The notes beneath the pieces were generated by a model. The model made no database searches, had not been told where the DNA came from, and saw nothing but the letters and a program-made list of their open reading frames with translations. A stretch of 64,000 nt of DNA from Staphylococcus pettenkoferi. Lineage in GTDB: Bacteria; Bacillota; Bacilli; Staphylococcales; Staphylococcaceae. Each line of letters starts with the position of its first letter. Positions within the stretch are counted from its first letter, which is position 1. Below are positions 16,431-25,895 of the stretch, piece after piece. Where the stretch lies: NCBI RefSeq assembly GCF_002902685.1, contig NZ_PPRN01000033.1, positions 1-64,000 on the forward strand, read 5' to 3'. The position numbers and the translations under genes are program-made.

Positions 16431-17270
16431 ATGAAACTAAGATTTCTAGTAGTTTCACTACTTGCGCTATGCCTAGTACTTGCGGGCTGTTCTGGCTCAG
16501 GCGATAGCTCAAAAGATTCAAAGAGTTCAAATGACTCACACCAAACATCATCACATAAAGATAAGAAAGATGATAAAGACAAGAAAGACAAAAATGACGA
16601 AAATGCATTGCAAATTGCAGCTGCAGCTAGTTTAACTGACGCGTCTAAAGATTTAGAGAAAGAATTCAAGAAAGATCACAAAGACGCTAACATCACGTTT
16701 AACTATGGTGGTTCAGGTGCCTTAAGACAACAAATTGAAAAAGGTGCGCCAACTGACGTTATCATGTCAGCGAACACGAAAGACGTAGATATGTTGAAAG
16801 ATAAAGACAAAGCGCATGATACATACAATTATGCGAAGAATAAACTTGTCTTAATCGGAGACAAAGATAGTAACTACAAATCAGTTAAGGATCTTAAAAG
16901 AGATGACAAATTAGCGGTTGGTGAAGCGAAATCTGTACCAGCTGGTAAATATGCAGAAAAATACTTAAAAGCGAACAACTTATACGACGATGTTAAATCT
17001 AACTTAGTGTATGCGAAAGATGTGCGCCAAGTATTAAATTACGTGAAAAAAGGTAATGCGCAACTCGGTTATGTTTACAAAACAGACTTAGCGCAAGATC
17101 AAAAAAATGGTAATAGCAACGTTAAAGAAATTAACGAAGCGAAACTAGACAAACCAATCACTTATGAAGCAGGTGCAACTTCTGATAAGAAACTTGCGAA
17201 AGAGTGGATGGACTTCTTAAAATCAGACAAAGCAAAAGAAATCTTGAAAAAATACGAATTTGAAGCTTAG
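16431..17270 (+). CDS. modA: Molybdate ABC transporter substrate-binding lipoprotein
   Basis: A 279-residue ModA. The signal LALCLVLAGCSG places the lipidated Cys near residue 20, followed by a ~35-residue hydrophilic linker rich in Ser, Lys and Asp before the binding domain. The domain shows LQIAAAASLTDASKDLEKEF, TFNYGGSGALRQQIEKGAPT and DVIMSANTKDVDML, the oxyanion-binding signatures. It binds molybdate outside the membrane for ModB. GGAGGG precedes ATG 16431; TATAAT at 16404-16409 may be the -10. It starts modABC, which feeds the cofactor genes downstream. Confidence 0.95.
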   Translation: MKLRFLVVSLLALCLVLAGCSGSGDSSKDSKSSNDSHQTSSHKDKKDDKDKKDKNDENALQIAAAASLTDASKDLEKEFKKDHKDANITFNYGGSGALRQQIEKGAPTDVIMSANTKDVDMLKDKDKAHDTYNYAKNKLVLIGDKDSNYKSVKDLKRDDKLAVGEAKSVPAGKYAEKYLKANNLYDDVKSNLVYAKDVRQVLNYVKKGNAQLGYVYKTDLAQDQKNGNSNVKEINEAKLDKPITYEAGATSDKKLAKEWMDFLKSDKAKEILKKYEFEA

Positions 17271-17282
17271 GAGGTTGTAGCA

Positions 17283-17954
17283 ATGCCTGACTTCACACCA
17301 TTCTGGATTTCGATTAAAGTTGCGTTAATCAGTACAGTTATCGTAACGATTATCGGTGTCCTCGTTTCTAAATGGTTATATGAAAGAAAGGGCATCATTG
17401 CTAGAATTCTCGAAAGTATTATTGTACTACCTATTGTGTTACCCCCTACTGTTATGGGTTTCATCTTACTTATCATCTTCTCGCCTCATAGCGTAGTGGG
17501 ACGATTCTTCTCGAATGTCTTACACATCCCGGTAGTATTCACGATGACAGGTGCAGTAATTGCATCTGTCATTGTTAGTTTTCCGCTTATGTACCAACAT
17601 ACGGTGCAAGGCTTTCGAGGTATAGATAGCAAGATGTTGAACACTGCACGTACGATGGGAGCAAGCGAACGTAAGATATTCTATCGTCTCGTTGTACCGT
17701 TATCTAAACGCTCTATTCTCTCTGGGATTATGATGAGTTTCGCGAGAGCGATTGGTGAGTTTGGTGCAACATTAATGGTTGCAGGTTATATCCCTAATAA
17801 AACGAATACGTTACCACTCGAAATATATTTCCTCGTTGAACAGGGCAAGGAGAATCAAGCATGGTTATGGGTACTCGTTTTAGTCGCCTTTGCTATAGTG
17901 GTCATCAGTACTATCAACTTACTCAATCGCGACCGTTACCGGGAGGTGGACTAG
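17283..17954 (+). CDS. modB: Molybdate ABC transporter permease
   Basis: A 223-residue integral membrane permease with five hydrophobic helices and the ModB-type coupling loop NTARTMGASERKIFYRLVVP (about residues 119-138), then GEFGATLMVAGYIP, a hallmark of molybdate/tungstate permeases. GGAGG lies in the 12-base gap after modA. The stop is immediately followed by the modC start. Confidence 0.95.
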   Translation: MPDFTPFWISIKVALISTVIVTIIGVLVSKWLYERKGIIARILESIIVLPIVLPPTVMGFILLIIFSPHSVVGRFFSNVLHIPVVFTMTGAVIASVIVSFPLMYQHTVQGFRGIDSKMLNTARTMGASERKIFYRLVVPLSKRSILSGIMMSFARAIGEFGATLMVAGYIPNKTNTLPLEIYFLVEQGKENQAWLWVLVLVAFAIVVISTINLLNRDRYREVD

Positions 17955-18593
17955 ATGCTGAAGATTCAATTACAACACCAACTTGATCGCGCTTTCATCG
18001 ATATTAATATTGATGATGAAGAACCCAAGATCTATGCGTTAAAAGGGCCGTCAGGAATAGGGAAGACGACTGCACTTAACTTTATTGCAGGTTTGAAACA
18101 TCCTGACAAAGCGAAGATACAAATTAATAACCGCGTGCTCACAGATACTGAACAAGGTGTGAATGTGAAGATTCAAAAGCGTAATTTAGGTTATCTCTTC
18201 CAAGACTATCAATTATTTCCTAATATGACGGTACATCGTAATTTGACCTTTATGTCTGAAATGAATGCTCACATACGTAAGTTGATGAAAGAGTTAAATA
18301 TTCACCATTTAAAAGATAAATATCCCATGACCTTATCAGGTGGGGAATCTCAACGTGTAGCCTTGGCTCGTGCCTTGAGTACGAAACCAGATCTTATCTT
18401 GTTAGATGAACCCTTTTCCAGTCTAGATGATCAGACGAAAGAAGAAGGCATCGCACTAGTGAAACGTATCTTTCATGAGTGGCATATCCCAATTATCTTC
18501 GTGACACATTCCAATTACGAAGCAGAAAGCCTAGCAGATGAAGTGCTAACAATAAGCGCAATGAACGATAAATCAAGTATCAAAAGGAATTAA
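17955..18593 (+). CDS. modC: Molybdate ABC transporter ATP-binding protein, short form
   Basis: A 212-residue ATPase with Walker A GPSGIGKTTALN, Q-loop YLFQDYQLFPNM, signature LSGGESQRVALARAL, Walker B LILLDEPFSSLD and His switch VTHSNYEAE. It lacks the ~130-residue C-terminal molybdate-binding (Mop/TOBE) domain of E. coli ModC, as expected for the short Gram-positive form. The ATG directly abuts the modB stop, with GGAGGTGG upstream. It energises molybdate import. Confidence 0.94.
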   Translation: MLKIQLQHQLDRAFIDINIDDEEPKIYALKGPSGIGKTTALNFIAGLKHPDKAKIQINNRVLTDTEQGVNVKIQKRNLGYLFQDYQLFPNMTVHRNLTFMSEMNAHIRKLMKELNIHHLKDKYPMTLSGGESQRVALARALSTKPDLILLDEPFSSLDDQTKEEGIALVKRIFHEWHIPIIFVTHSNYEAESLADEVLTISAMNDKSSIKRN

Positions 18594-18602
18594 TTGATCA
18601 TT

Positions 18603-18640
18603 AGAAAACCTACAGATGAACGGTTTGTTCATCTGTAGGT
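18603..18640 (-). terminator. Convergent terminator of modABC and the GbsR-type gene
   Basis: ACCTACAGATGAAC (18608-18621) pairs perfectly with GTTCATCTGTAGGT (18627-18640). The U run (TTTTCT) is on the minus strand, so it acts best for the regulator gene; the plus strand has no T run. Confidence 0.8.
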
Positions 18641-18671
18641 CATTAGGATTATCTATTAATTTAAACGTCGC

Positions 18672-19235
18672 TTATTTATCGTGCTCTTCCTCTTCAGGAA
18701 TAGGGAAGTAGTCAAAGATCTTACCTGAAGTGAGCGCTTCACTTAAGTCGCCTAACCACTCATAGTAGCGCTTCGAATGTTCCATTTGGTCATAGATGAT
18801 TTGCGCTTGTTCTTTCGTGTCTTCATCGACATTATTTGCTTCGAGAATCGTCTCGATTTCATCTTCAGATTTACGTATCGCTTCCATATTAAGCTTGATT
18901 TCACGATTCCATTTCATAGAGAAATAGTTAGCGAAGAAAGTAAAGAAGTCCTTCTCAGCTACAAAGTGTTGTTTACGACTACCACGTATAAATTGTTGTT
19001 TCACAGCATCAAACTCTTGTAGTTTCTTTACACCGGTACTCATACTTGGCTTGCTCATTTGTAACTCAGTACGCATTTCGTCGAGCGTCATGGCTTGTTG
19101 ACCAAACACCATAGTACCGTAGAGATTACCGACACTGCGGTTCATTCCGTAAAGGTCCATCGTCTCACCGATTGAGTTAATGACATGATCTTTCGCATGG
19201 GCCAGCTTTTGTTGATAATTTGTAGAACGTGGCAT
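18672..19235 (-). CDS. GbsR/MarR-family transcriptional regulator
   Basis: A 187-residue winged-helix regulator of the GbsR group: NRSVGNLYGTMVFGQQAMTLDEMRTELQMSKPSMSTGVKKLQE is its DNA-binding core (cited here as residues ~37-79), with a helical C-terminal half rich in acidic residues. GGAGGTG lies just before ATG 19235; a 47-residue upstream extension has no translation signal. The family includes GbsR and staphylococcal CudC, which sense choline and repress glycine-betaine genes. No choline gene is adjacent, so the target here is unknown. Confidence 0.85.
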   Translation of the reverse strand: MPRSTNYQQKLAHAKDHVINSIGETMDLYGMNRSVGNLYGTMVFGQQAMTLDEMRTELQMSKPSMSTGVKKLQEFDAVKQQFIRGSRKQHFVAEKDFFTFFANYFSMKWNREIKLNMEAIRKSEDEIETILEANNVDEDTKEQAQIIYDQMEHSKRYYEWLGDLSEALTSGKIFDYFPIPEEEEHDK

Positions 19236-19380
19236 ACCTACACCTCCAAATACGATTACTTTCATTGTACCATGAACACGCACGATTATATATCCATTTG
19301 TAAAATTAATTAAATTTTTATTGAACAAACCTAACAATATTAACTGAATCATTTTACAATGAGAAAGGTAAGTCAATCCT

Positions 19381-19409
19381 TTGTGAGTTCACGTTTGAAC
19401 ACCTATAAT
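19381..19409 (+). promoter_or_regulatory. Promoter of moeB-moaB
   Basis: TTGTGA (19381-19386), 17 bases, TATAAT (19404-19409), 35 bases before the moeB start. Confidence 0.7.
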
Positions 19410-19444
19410 AAGAACAGTAAGTGATGTAGAAAGGGTAAGGAGTA

Positions 19445-20446
19445 ATGGAGACGCGTTATTCTAGACAAATCTTGTATAAAAATATAGGGAGCGAGGGTCA
19501 AGAACAACTGGTTCAATCGCATGTGCTCATCGTAGGTATGGGGGCTTTAGGCACACATGTTGCTGAAGGTTTAACTCGTTCAGGTGTGGGTGAGCTAACG
19601 ATAGTGGACAGAGACTATATCGAATATAGTAATTTGCAAAGACAAACGCTGTTCACTGAATTGGACGCTCAGTCTGCACTGCCAAAAGTTGTTGCGGCTC
19701 AGAAAGCATTAGAAGCAATTCGAAGTGATATCTATATTCATAGTTATATCGCTCATGTAGATCAAATCTTCTTAGATAAGCATGGCAAAGATGTGGATTT
19801 GATTATTGATGCGACAGATAACTTTGAAACGAGACAGCGCTTGAACGACTTTGCTTATCAACAATCCATACCATGGATTTATGGTGCAGTAGTGCAAAGC
19901 ACTTACACGGAAGCAGCGTTTATTCCAGGCCAGACACCATGTTTTAACTGTGTCATGCCGAACCTTCCTTCGATCAGCATGACATGTGACACGGTAGGAG
20001 TGATTCAACCTGCTGTGACGATGACGACGAGTCTACAGATTCGTGACGCATTGAAGTTGCTCACAAATAAAGAAGTAGCACCACAATTGACCTTTGGAGA
20101 TATCTGGGAAGGCAGTCATCATACGATTGGTTTCAGCCGAATGCATCGCGAGAATTGTGAAACGTGTGGTTCCAACCCTACGTACCCTTATCTCAAACAA
20201 GCTGAACGTCAATATGCAGTCCTTTGCGGTAGAGATACCGTCCAATACTACAATCAACATATTTCCCAGGAAATGATTGCGCAATTTCTGGGAACCAAAG
20301 GTATGAAATATAAACAGAATGATTACATGCTCATGTTTGAGTTTAAAGGTCATCGCATCATTAGTTTTACAGGTGGCCGTATGCTCATACATGGCATGAG
20401 AGATCCAAACCAAGCAGCGACACTGATTGGACAGTTGTTTGGTTAA
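19445..20446 (+). CDS. moeB: Molybdopterin-synthase adenylyltransferase MoeB (ThiF family)
   Basis: A 333-residue E1-like enzyme that adenylates the C-terminal Gly-Gly of MoaD before sulfur loading. The nucleotide-binding loop [13 protein letters not shown] is near residue 31, with [13 protein letters not shown] following. The zinc cysteine pairs are FNCVMP (CFNC) and ENCETCG. The catalytic cysteine region is probably [11 protein letters not shown] (about residue 182). The size fits MoeB/ThiF without a rhodanese domain. A ThiF role cannot be excluded, but the setting among moa genes favours MoeB. Confidence 0.92.
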   Translation: METRYSRQILYKNIGSEGQEQLVQSHVLIVGMGALGTHVAEGLTRSGVGELTIVDRDYIEYSNLQRQTLFTELDAQSALPKVVAAQKALEAIRSDIYIHSYIAHVDQIFLDKHGKDVDLIIDATDNFETRQRLNDFAYQQSIPWIYGAVVQSTYTEAAFIPGQTPCFNCVMPNLPSISMTCDTVGVIQPAVTMTTSLQIRDALKLLTNKEVAPQLTFGDIWEGSHHTIGFSRMHRENCETCGSNPTYPYLKQAERQYAVLCGRDTVQYYNQHISQEMIAQFLGTKGMKYKQNDYMLMFEFKGHRIISFTGGRMLIHGMRDPNQAATLIGQLFG

Positions 20447-20468
20447 TCAACAAAGGGGAGTGATTGAT

Positions 20469-20984
20469 ATGACACATCAACATGAACAACTCGAGCGCAC
20501 GATTGAATGTGCAGTACTCACAGTTTCAGATACACGTGATTTTGAGACAGACAAGGGCGGTAAACAAGTCCTTGAGGCGTTGGGTACGAGTGATGTACGT
20601 GTAGTTAAAAAGAATTATCAAATCGTGAAAGATGATATTGAAGAAATTCCAGCACAAATTAAAGCATGGGAAGATACGGATATCGATGCCATCATCGTTA
20701 CAGGAGGTACAGGTATAGCTAAACGTGATGTGACGATTGAAGCGGTTCGACCGTTGTTACACAAAGAAATTGAAGGCTTTGGAGAGCTCTTTAGATACTT
20801 GAGTTACACAGAAGATGTAGGTACGCGCGCGATGTTATCTCGAGCGTTAGCAGGTACAATTGGTGAACGTGGACACCAACTTATCTTCAGTTTGCCTGGT
20901 TCTACTGGGGCAGTGAAATTAGCTATGGACAGACTTATTAAACCTGAATTGAATCATTTCGTATCTGAAGCTACGAAATCTTAG
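20469..20984 (+). CDS. moaB: MoaB/MogA-type molybdopterin adenylyltransferase
   Basis: A 171-residue MoaB/MogA-fold protein that adenylates molybdopterin so MoeA can insert molybdenum. Motifs are [18 protein letters not shown], the [16 protein letters not shown] nucleotide-binding loop (about residues 80-95), and the late [21 protein letters not shown] precedes ATG 20469; the longer frame from 20427 overlaps moeB and has no signal. Co-transcribed with moeB, ended by the hairpin at 20997. Confidence 0.94.
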   Translation: MTHQHEQLERTIECAVLTVSDTRDFETDKGGKQVLEALGTSDVRVVKKNYQIVKDDIEEIPAQIKAWEDTDIDAIIVTGGTGIAKRDVTIEAVRPLLHKEIEGFGELFRYLSYTEDVGTRAMLSRALAGTIGERGHQLIFSLPGSTGAVKLAMDRLIKPELNHFVSEATKS

Positions 20985-20996
20985 CATGTATAAGTT

Positions 20997-21040
20997 AAGC
21001 CCAGCTCATGAGTGACATCGCTTCATGCAAGCTGGGCTTT
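20997..21040. terminator. Convergent terminator of moaB and moaC
   Basis: AAGCCCAGCT (20997-21006) pairs perfectly with AGCTGGGCTT (21030-21039); inner CATG/CATG extends it. It lies ten bases beyond the moaC stop and serves both strands. Confidence 0.85.
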
Positions 21041-21049
21041 CGATCTATA

Positions 21050-21538
21050 TTATGAATCTGAGCGTGTGTAGTCTCCACTTTTACCGCCAGATTTAGCTTC
21101 AAGATAGGTTTCGCCGATAATCATTCCTTTATCGACGGCTTTCGTCATATCATAAATGGTGAGTGCTGTAACCGAAGCGGCAGTGAGTGCTTCCATTTCA
21201 ACACCCGTCTTACCTGTCGTCTTAACGGTAGCTTCAATATTTAAGATATATTGATCGTTATCTGTAAGCCAGTTGAAGTGAATGTCGATGCCAGTGAGTG
21301 GTAGCGGGTGGCACATCGGAATGATATCTGCTGTATTCTTGGCAGCCATGATACCCGCGATTTGTGCGGTATTGAGCACATTTCCTTTGCTAGCAGTATT
21401 GTTAACGATTTGATGATAAATTTCATGATTCACTGTAATACTTGAGTGTGCAGTTGCTGTGCGTTTCGTCACGTCTTTCTGTGAGACGTCGACCATCTTT
21501 GCACGTCCTTGGTCATTAAGATGTGTAAAATCAGACAT
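21050..21538 (-). CDS. moaC: Cyclic pyranopterin monophosphate synthase MoaC
   Basis: A 162-residue MoaC. With MoaA it converts GTP to cPMP, the first molybdopterin intermediate. Active-site motifs are [12 protein letters not shown] (about residues 75-86) and [20 protein letters not shown] (about 110-129), with [10 protein letters not shown] following and the basic tail [16 protein letters not shown] precedes the ATG. It is divergent from moeA across 61 bases, so the two share a control region. Confidence 0.96.
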   Translation of the reverse strand: MSDFTHLNDQGRAKMVDVSQKDVTKRTATAHSSITVNHEIYHQIVNNTASKGNVLNTAQIAGIMAAKNTADIIPMCHPLPLTGIDIHFNWLTDNDQYILNIEATVKTTGKTGVEMEALTAASVTALTIYDMTKAVDKGMIIGETYLEAKSGGKSGDYTRSDS

Positions 21539-21599
21539 GTTATACCTCCTTATGCGAGTTTAGTATATCACGAATTGAAAAGAGAAGGAGCTGATTCAA

Positions 21600-22859
21600 A
21601 TGTCAGTAGAAAAAAGAACACCGATTCCAGTAAGCGAAGCGATTCACCGTGTCGTTCAACAAGATATCACGATGCCGACACGACAAGTGAAATTAGCAGA
21701 TAGCACGGGGTACATTTTAGCAGAGGATATCGTAGCCACATATGAAATTCCGCGCTTCGATAAATCGCCGTATGATGGTTATGCATTGCGAGCACAAGAT
21801 ACAGAAGGCGCGAGCGGAGATAACCGCCTTGAATTTAAAGTTATCGATCACATCGGCGCCGGCTCAGTATCTTCGAAAGTCGTTGGAGAACGAGAAGCGG
21901 TGCGTATCATGACGGGCGCGCAAGTTCCTGAAGGTGCGGACGCTATCGTCATGCTGGAACAAACAGTGGAAAGTGAAGGAAGTTTCACCATTCGTAAATC
22001 ATTCCAAGCAGGAGACAATATCGCGCGCAAAGGTGAGGAAACTCAAATTGGTGACGTAGTGCTCGAACGTGGTCAACGTATTAATCCAGGTGCGATTGCA
22101 GTACTTGCTACGTATGGCTATAGTGAAGTGCCTGTCTATGAGAAACCGAGCGTTGGTGTGATAGCGACAGGTAGTGAATTGCTTAATGTAGATGATGAAC
22201 TTGAAGAAGGTAAGATTCGTAACTCTAATGGACCGATGATTGCCTCACTGAGTCAGCAACTCGGTTTGGAAGTCGAGACGTATCAAATTCAAGAGGATGA
22301 TCTCGAAAGTAGTATTGAAGCGGTGAAAGATGCGATGAAACAGCACAATATTATCATCACGACTGGAGGCGTATCTGTCGGCGATTTCGATTACCTACCA
22401 GAAATTTATAAAGCGATTGACGCAGAGGTCTTATTTAATAAAATTGCCATGCGTCCCGGAAGTGTAACGACGGTCGCTGTGGCGAACGGTCAATATCTCT
22501 TTGGGCTTTCAGGTAATCCGTCTGCATGCTTCACTGGTTTCCAACTTTACGTCAAACCTGCTGTGAATAAGATGATGGGTGCGAAAGCGTATTATCCTCA
22601 AGTGATTCAGGCAACATTGATGGAAGACTTTGGTAAACCGAATCCATTTACACGCTTTATCCGAGCAGAAGCAACACTTGATGGTCAACAGATGACAGTC
22701 ACTCCTGCTGGTTTCAATAAATCAGGTGCGGTTGTATCTATCGCGCATAGCAATGCGATGATCGTCTTGCCGAAAGGTACGAGAGGTTTCAAGAAAGGTT
22801 ATACAGTTAATGTTATTTTAACTGAGTCGCATGCTTATGAAGAGGATCTTAATTTATGA
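21600..22859 (+). CDS. moeA: Molybdopterin molybdenumtransferase MoeA
   Basis: A 419-residue MoeA that inserts molybdate into adenylated molybdopterin. Features are RFDKSPYDGYALRAQD near residue 55, ARKGEETQIGDVVL, IATGSELL, TTGGVSVGDFDYLPE (about 257-271) and GLSGNPSACFTGF. AAGGAG precedes the ATG. It begins a tight six-gene operon, moeA-mobB-moaE-moaD-mobA-moaA, and its last codons overlap the mobB start by four bases. Confidence 0.96.
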   Translation: MSVEKRTPIPVSEAIHRVVQQDITMPTRQVKLADSTGYILAEDIVATYEIPRFDKSPYDGYALRAQDTEGASGDNRLEFKVIDHIGAGSVSSKVVGEREAVRIMTGAQVPEGADAIVMLEQTVESEGSFTIRKSFQAGDNIARKGEETQIGDVVLERGQRINPGAIAVLATYGYSEVPVYEKPSVGVIATGSELLNVDDELEEGKIRNSNGPMIASLSQQLGLEVETYQIQEDDLESSIEAVKDAMKQHNIIITTGGVSVGDFDYLPEIYKAIDAEVLFNKIAMRPGSVTTVAVANGQYLFGLSGNPSACFTGFQLYVKPAVNKMMGAKAYYPQVIQATLMEDFGKPNPFTRFIRAEATLDGQQMTVTPAGFNKSGAVVSIAHSNAMIVLPKGTRGFKKGYTVNVILTESHAYEEDLNL

Positions 22860-23326
22860 TTCTGCAAGTCGTTGGCTATAAAAATTCTGGGAAAACGACT
22901 TTGATGCAACATATCGTGAAACAAGCTAAGGCATTAGGGCTAGCTGTCGCAACGGTTAAACATCATGGTCACCAAGGAGAAGATATAGCACTTCAAGAAG
23001 CGAATGTAGATCACATGAAACATTTTAATGCAGGCGCAGATCAAAGCATCGTACAAGGTAACGATTATCAACAAACAGTTACGCGCAGTACGAAACAAAA
23101 TCTTTCAGAAATCATCAATCAATCTGTTACAATAGATTGTCAACTCATCCTAGTCGAAGGATTTAAACAAGCAGCGTATCCAAAGATTATCGTCGCACGT
23201 GAAGCGGCAGAGATGGAAGAATTGAGTCAACTAACAGAAGTGAAATATCAACTCAATTGGGATACAGATCCAGAATTACAACACTTTGACCAATGGTTAT
23301 TAAAGGAATTAGAGGGATTGAAGTAA
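22856..23326 (+). CDS. mobB: Molybdopterin-guanine dinucleotide biosynthesis adaptor MobB
   Basis: A 156-residue P-loop protein; Walker A is GYKNSGKTTLMQ near residue 7, and LVEGFKQAAYPKIIV is the family's second motif (about residues 99-113). MobB binds GTP and assists MobA; it is not strictly essential in other bacteria. Its ATG overlaps the moeA stop (ATGA), indicating translational coupling. Confidence 0.94.
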   Translation: MILQVVGYKNSGKTTLMQHIVKQAKALGLAVATVKHHGHQGEDIALQEANVDHMKHFNAGADQSIVQGNDYQQTVTRSTKQNLSEIINQSVTIDCQLILVEGFKQAAYPKIIVAREAAEMEELSQLTEVKYQLNWDTDPELQHFDQWLLKELEGLK

Positions 23327-23776
23327 ATGAAACAATATGAAGTGGTGACTGAGCCTATTCAAACAGAACAATATCGCGATTTCGTAGTGACACCACACCA
23401 AGGTGCAGTAGTGGTCTTTACAGGCCATGTTCGCGAGTGGACGAAAGGAGTCAAGACGGAGTATTTAGAATACGAAGCTTACGTTCCGATGGCAGAGAAG
23501 AAACTCGCGCAAGTTGGAAAAGAAATCGAAGAACGTTGGCCAGGAACGATTACAGCCATCGTTCATCGTATAGGTCCATTACAAATCTCAGATATTGCAG
23601 TATTAATCAGTGTTTCTTCGCCACATCGTAAAGATGCGTATGCGGCAAATGAATATGCCATCGATCGTATCAAAGAAGTTGTACCGATATGGAAAAAAGA
23701 GATTTGGGAAGACGGTGCAGAATGGCAAGGGCACCAACGGGGTTATCATGATGACGCGACGAGGGGTGATCAATAA
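23327..23776 (+). CDS. moaE: Molybdopterin synthase catalytic subunit MoaE
   Basis: A 149-residue MoaE, the large subunit that transfers sulfur from thiocarboxylated MoaD to cPMP. VVVFTGHVREWTKGV, YLEYEAYVPMAEKKL, HRIGPLQISDIAVLISVSSPHR (seen as about residues 84-105) and the late lysine motif PIWKKEIWEDG are conserved. It starts right at the mobB stop and shares one base with the moaD start. Confidence 0.95.
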   Translation: MKQYEVVTEPIQTEQYRDFVVTPHQGAVVVFTGHVREWTKGVKTEYLEYEAYVPMAEKKLAQVGKEIEERWPGTITAIVHRIGPLQISDIAVLISVSSPHRKDAYAANEYAIDRIKEVVPIWKKEIWEDGAEWQGHQRGYHDDATRGDQ

Positions 23777-24009
23777 TGAGAATCTTATACTTTGCTGAAA
23801 TTAAAGAAATATTAAATATGGATCATGAAGATATCGATTTAAGTTATGACTTAACGGTAAGTGATTTTAAAAAGGATTTAAGTGACCGTCATCCTGAAAT
23901 TCAAGATAAAGCCTTTCAAATTGCGGTGAATGAAGAATTTGTACGAGATGATGATGTGGTACAACCGAATGATACAGTGGCACTAATACCACCAGTAAGT
24001 GGAGGTTGA
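23776..24009 (+). CDS. moaD: Molybdopterin synthase sulfur carrier subunit MoaD
   Basis: A 77-residue ubiquitin-fold protein ending PPVSGG; the C-terminal Gly-Gly is the site adenylated by MoeB and converted to thiocarboxylate. It overlaps moaE by one base (TAATG), matching the one-to-one complex the two form. Length is typical. Confidence 0.95.
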   Translation: MRILYFAEIKEILNMDHEDIDLSYDLTVSDFKKDLSDRHPEIQDKAFQIAVNEEFVRDDDVVQPNDTVALIPPVSGG

Positions 24010-24012
24010 TGT

Positions 24013-24615
24013 ATGCGAGCAGTCATTCTAGCAGGAGGACATTCAGAGCGTTTCGGTTCGCCTAAAGCCTTTGCGAAGATTAATGGAGAGACATTTTACC
24101 AAAGGCTCATACAATCGTTGACGAAGACGGAATGCTTTGATGATATCCTTATCAGTACGAACGCGCAGTTAGCTCATGAGTTTGAGGCGGAACATGTGGT
24201 GACAGATATAGATGAGCACAAAGATAAAGGTCCGTTAGCCGGTATCTACACAGCGTTTCATTATGGTCAACAGTCTGATGCGTTGTTTGTAGTGTCTGTC
24301 GATACGCCTATGGTGACAGTAGAAGCGATTCAGCATCTATACGAGGCGTTTGAACAGCGTGTTAAAAATGATGGCGTTGACATAGTCGGATATCAGGATG
24401 ATAAGTACGCGATTCCTACACTGGCGTTCTATCATTCTAGTGTGCAGCCGCAGTTGCAAGAGGTATTGGAGTCAGATGATTTCAGTATGAAACATCTATA
24501 CCAACAGGTCTCAACGGCATGGATTGATGTTGGAGAGATACCTCAACCACCGTATTGGTATTGGAATATTAATTATCAACAAGATTTGGAACAGTTGCGA
24601 GAAGCATTAGATTAA
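24013..24615 (+). CDS. mobA: Molybdenum cofactor guanylyltransferase MobA
   Basis: A 200-residue nucleotidyltransferase attaching GMP to the Mo cofactor. The GTP-binding signature is [20 protein letters not shown] at the N-terminus (LAGGxSxRFGxxKA pattern); [12 protein letters not shown] and VVSVDTPMV (metal-binding Asp) follow. The GGAGG that ends moaD acts as its ribosome-binding site. The presence of MobA implies bis-MGD enzymes such as nitrate reductase or formate dehydrogenase elsewhere in the genome. Confidence 0.95.
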   Translation: MRAVILAGGHSERFGSPKAFAKINGETFYQRLIQSLTKTECFDDILISTNAQLAHEFEAEHVVTDIDEHKDKGPLAGIYTAFHYGQQSDALFVVSVDTPMVTVEAIQHLYEAFEQRVKNDGVDIVGYQDDKYAIPTLAFYHSSVQPQLQEVLESDDFSMKHLYQQVSTAWIDVGEIPQPPYWYWNINYQQDLEQLREALD

Positions 24616-24632
24616 GAAGAGGAGGGAGACGC

Positions 24633-25655
24633 ATGGTAGCACAAATCACAGATAAGTTAGGCAGACCGATACGAGATTTGAGATTATCAGTAACGGATCG
24701 GTGTAATTTCCGATGTGATTACTGCATGCCAAAAGAAATATTTGGTGATGACTATGTCTTTCTACCTAAGAATGAGCTTCTCACGTTTGAAGAGATGGAA
24801 CGAATCACACGGATTTATACTAAGTTAGGTGTGAAGAAAGTCCGCATTACAGGCGGCGAGCCTTTACTCAGACGGAATCTGTATCAACTAATTGAGCGGT
24901 TAAATCATATTGATGGGATAGAAGATATTGGTTTAACGACCAATGGTTTATTATTGAAAAAACATGGACAAAAACTGTATGACGCTGGTTTACGTCGAAT
25001 TAACGTTAGTTTAGATGCTATTGAAGATGAGGTCTTTCAAGCGATTAATAATCGTAACATTAAAGCGTCTACTATATTACAACAAATTGACTATGCAGTA
25101 AGTATTGGTTTCCATGTAAAAGTCAATGTGGTCATTCAAAAAGGTGTGAACGATGATCAAATCTTGCCAATGGTGCAATATTTTAAAGATAAAGATATTG
25201 AGATTCGCTTTATTGAGTTTATGGACGTCGGCAATGATAACGGCTGGGACTTTAGTAAAGTCGTTTCTAAAGATGAAATGCTGCAGATGATTAAGTCTGA
25301 GTTTGATATCTCACCTGTTCCACCGAAGTATTATGGCGAAGTTGCGAAATATTATCGTCATAATGATAATGGAGCGAAATTTGGATTGATTACAAGTGTT
25401 TCTGAATCTTTCTGTTCAACTTGTACGCGTGCTCGCTTGTCTTCTGACGGTAAATTCTATGGTTGTCTCTTTAGTGAAGTCGATGGCTTTAATGTGAAAG
25501 CATTGATGCGTAATGGCGCAACTGATCAAGAGTTGGAGGATCAGTTTAAAGCGTTGTGGCATATTCGTGATAATCGTTATTCTGATGAGCGGACAGAACA
25601 GACTGTTGCGAACCGTAAACGTAAGAAGATTAATATGAATTATATAGGTGGTTAG
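24633..25655 (+). CDS. moaA: GTP 3',8-cyclase MoaA (radical SAM)
   Basis: A 340-residue radical SAM enzyme that, with MoaC, makes cPMP. The SAM-cluster motif is [10 protein letters not shown] (about residues 24-33); the second cluster uses [20 protein letters not shown] (about 261-280). [12 protein letters not shown] is the SAM-binding GGE motif. The usual C-terminal Gly-Gly tail is present as YIGG. GAGGAGGG precedes the ATG. It is the last gene of the moeA operon and is followed by a repeat-rich spacer and terminator. Confidence 0.96.
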   Translation: MVAQITDKLGRPIRDLRLSVTDRCNFRCDYCMPKEIFGDDYVFLPKNELLTFEEMERITRIYTKLGVKKVRITGGEPLLRRNLYQLIERLNHIDGIEDIGLTTNGLLLKKHGQKLYDAGLRRINVSLDAIEDEVFQAINNRNIKASTILQQIDYAVSIGFHVKVNVVIQKGVNDDQILPMVQYFKDKDIEIRFIEFMDVGNDNGWDFSKVVSKDEMLQMIKSEFDISPVPPKYYGEVAKYYRHNDNGAKFGLITSVSESFCSTCTRARLSSDGKFYGCLFSEVDGFNVKALMRNGATDQELEDQFKALWHIRDNRYSDERTEQTVANRKRKKINMNYIGG

Positions 25656-25760
25656 GGAGCAGAACAGAAATCTATGATTTCGTTGTTCTACCACCGCGAG
25701 GCTGGCTAGAGTTCATAAAAGCGAAAACCTTTATGAATTCAGATAGCTACCGGCAGTTGA
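25656..25760 (+). repeat. Hairpin-rich intergenic repeat, staphylococcal type
   Basis: Immediately after moaA. AGAACAGAAATC (25661-25672) pairs with GATTTCGTTGTTCT (25676-25689), then GAGTTCATAAA (about 25709) pairs with TTTATGAATTC (25730-25740), then a GGC/GCC arm. The layout (GGGAG, ACAGAAAT, short loop, ATTTCGTTGT, later CAGTTGA) resembles intergenic repeats common in staphylococci. Only one copy is visible here. The rest of the 320-base spacer up to the terminator shows nothing else. Confidence 0.5.
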
Positions 25761-25895
25761 TTAAATTATGATATATGAATAAGATAAAAAAGTGGTTATA
25801 CCTTTGTTTTATTTGAACAACTTTCGTTTGCCTAGGGGGCTGCATTCAACGAGACTGGGACCTTAATGGAACATAACTTATAATATAAATAAAAT

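Noticed and set aside
16283-16669. 128-codon minus-strand Ser-rich frame
   Set aside because: Arises from the Lys/Asp/Ser linker codons of modA read backwards and spans its promoter.
20033-20413. 126-codon minus-strand frame opposite moeB
   Set aside because: Shadow of moeB; no translation signal and no recognisable domain.
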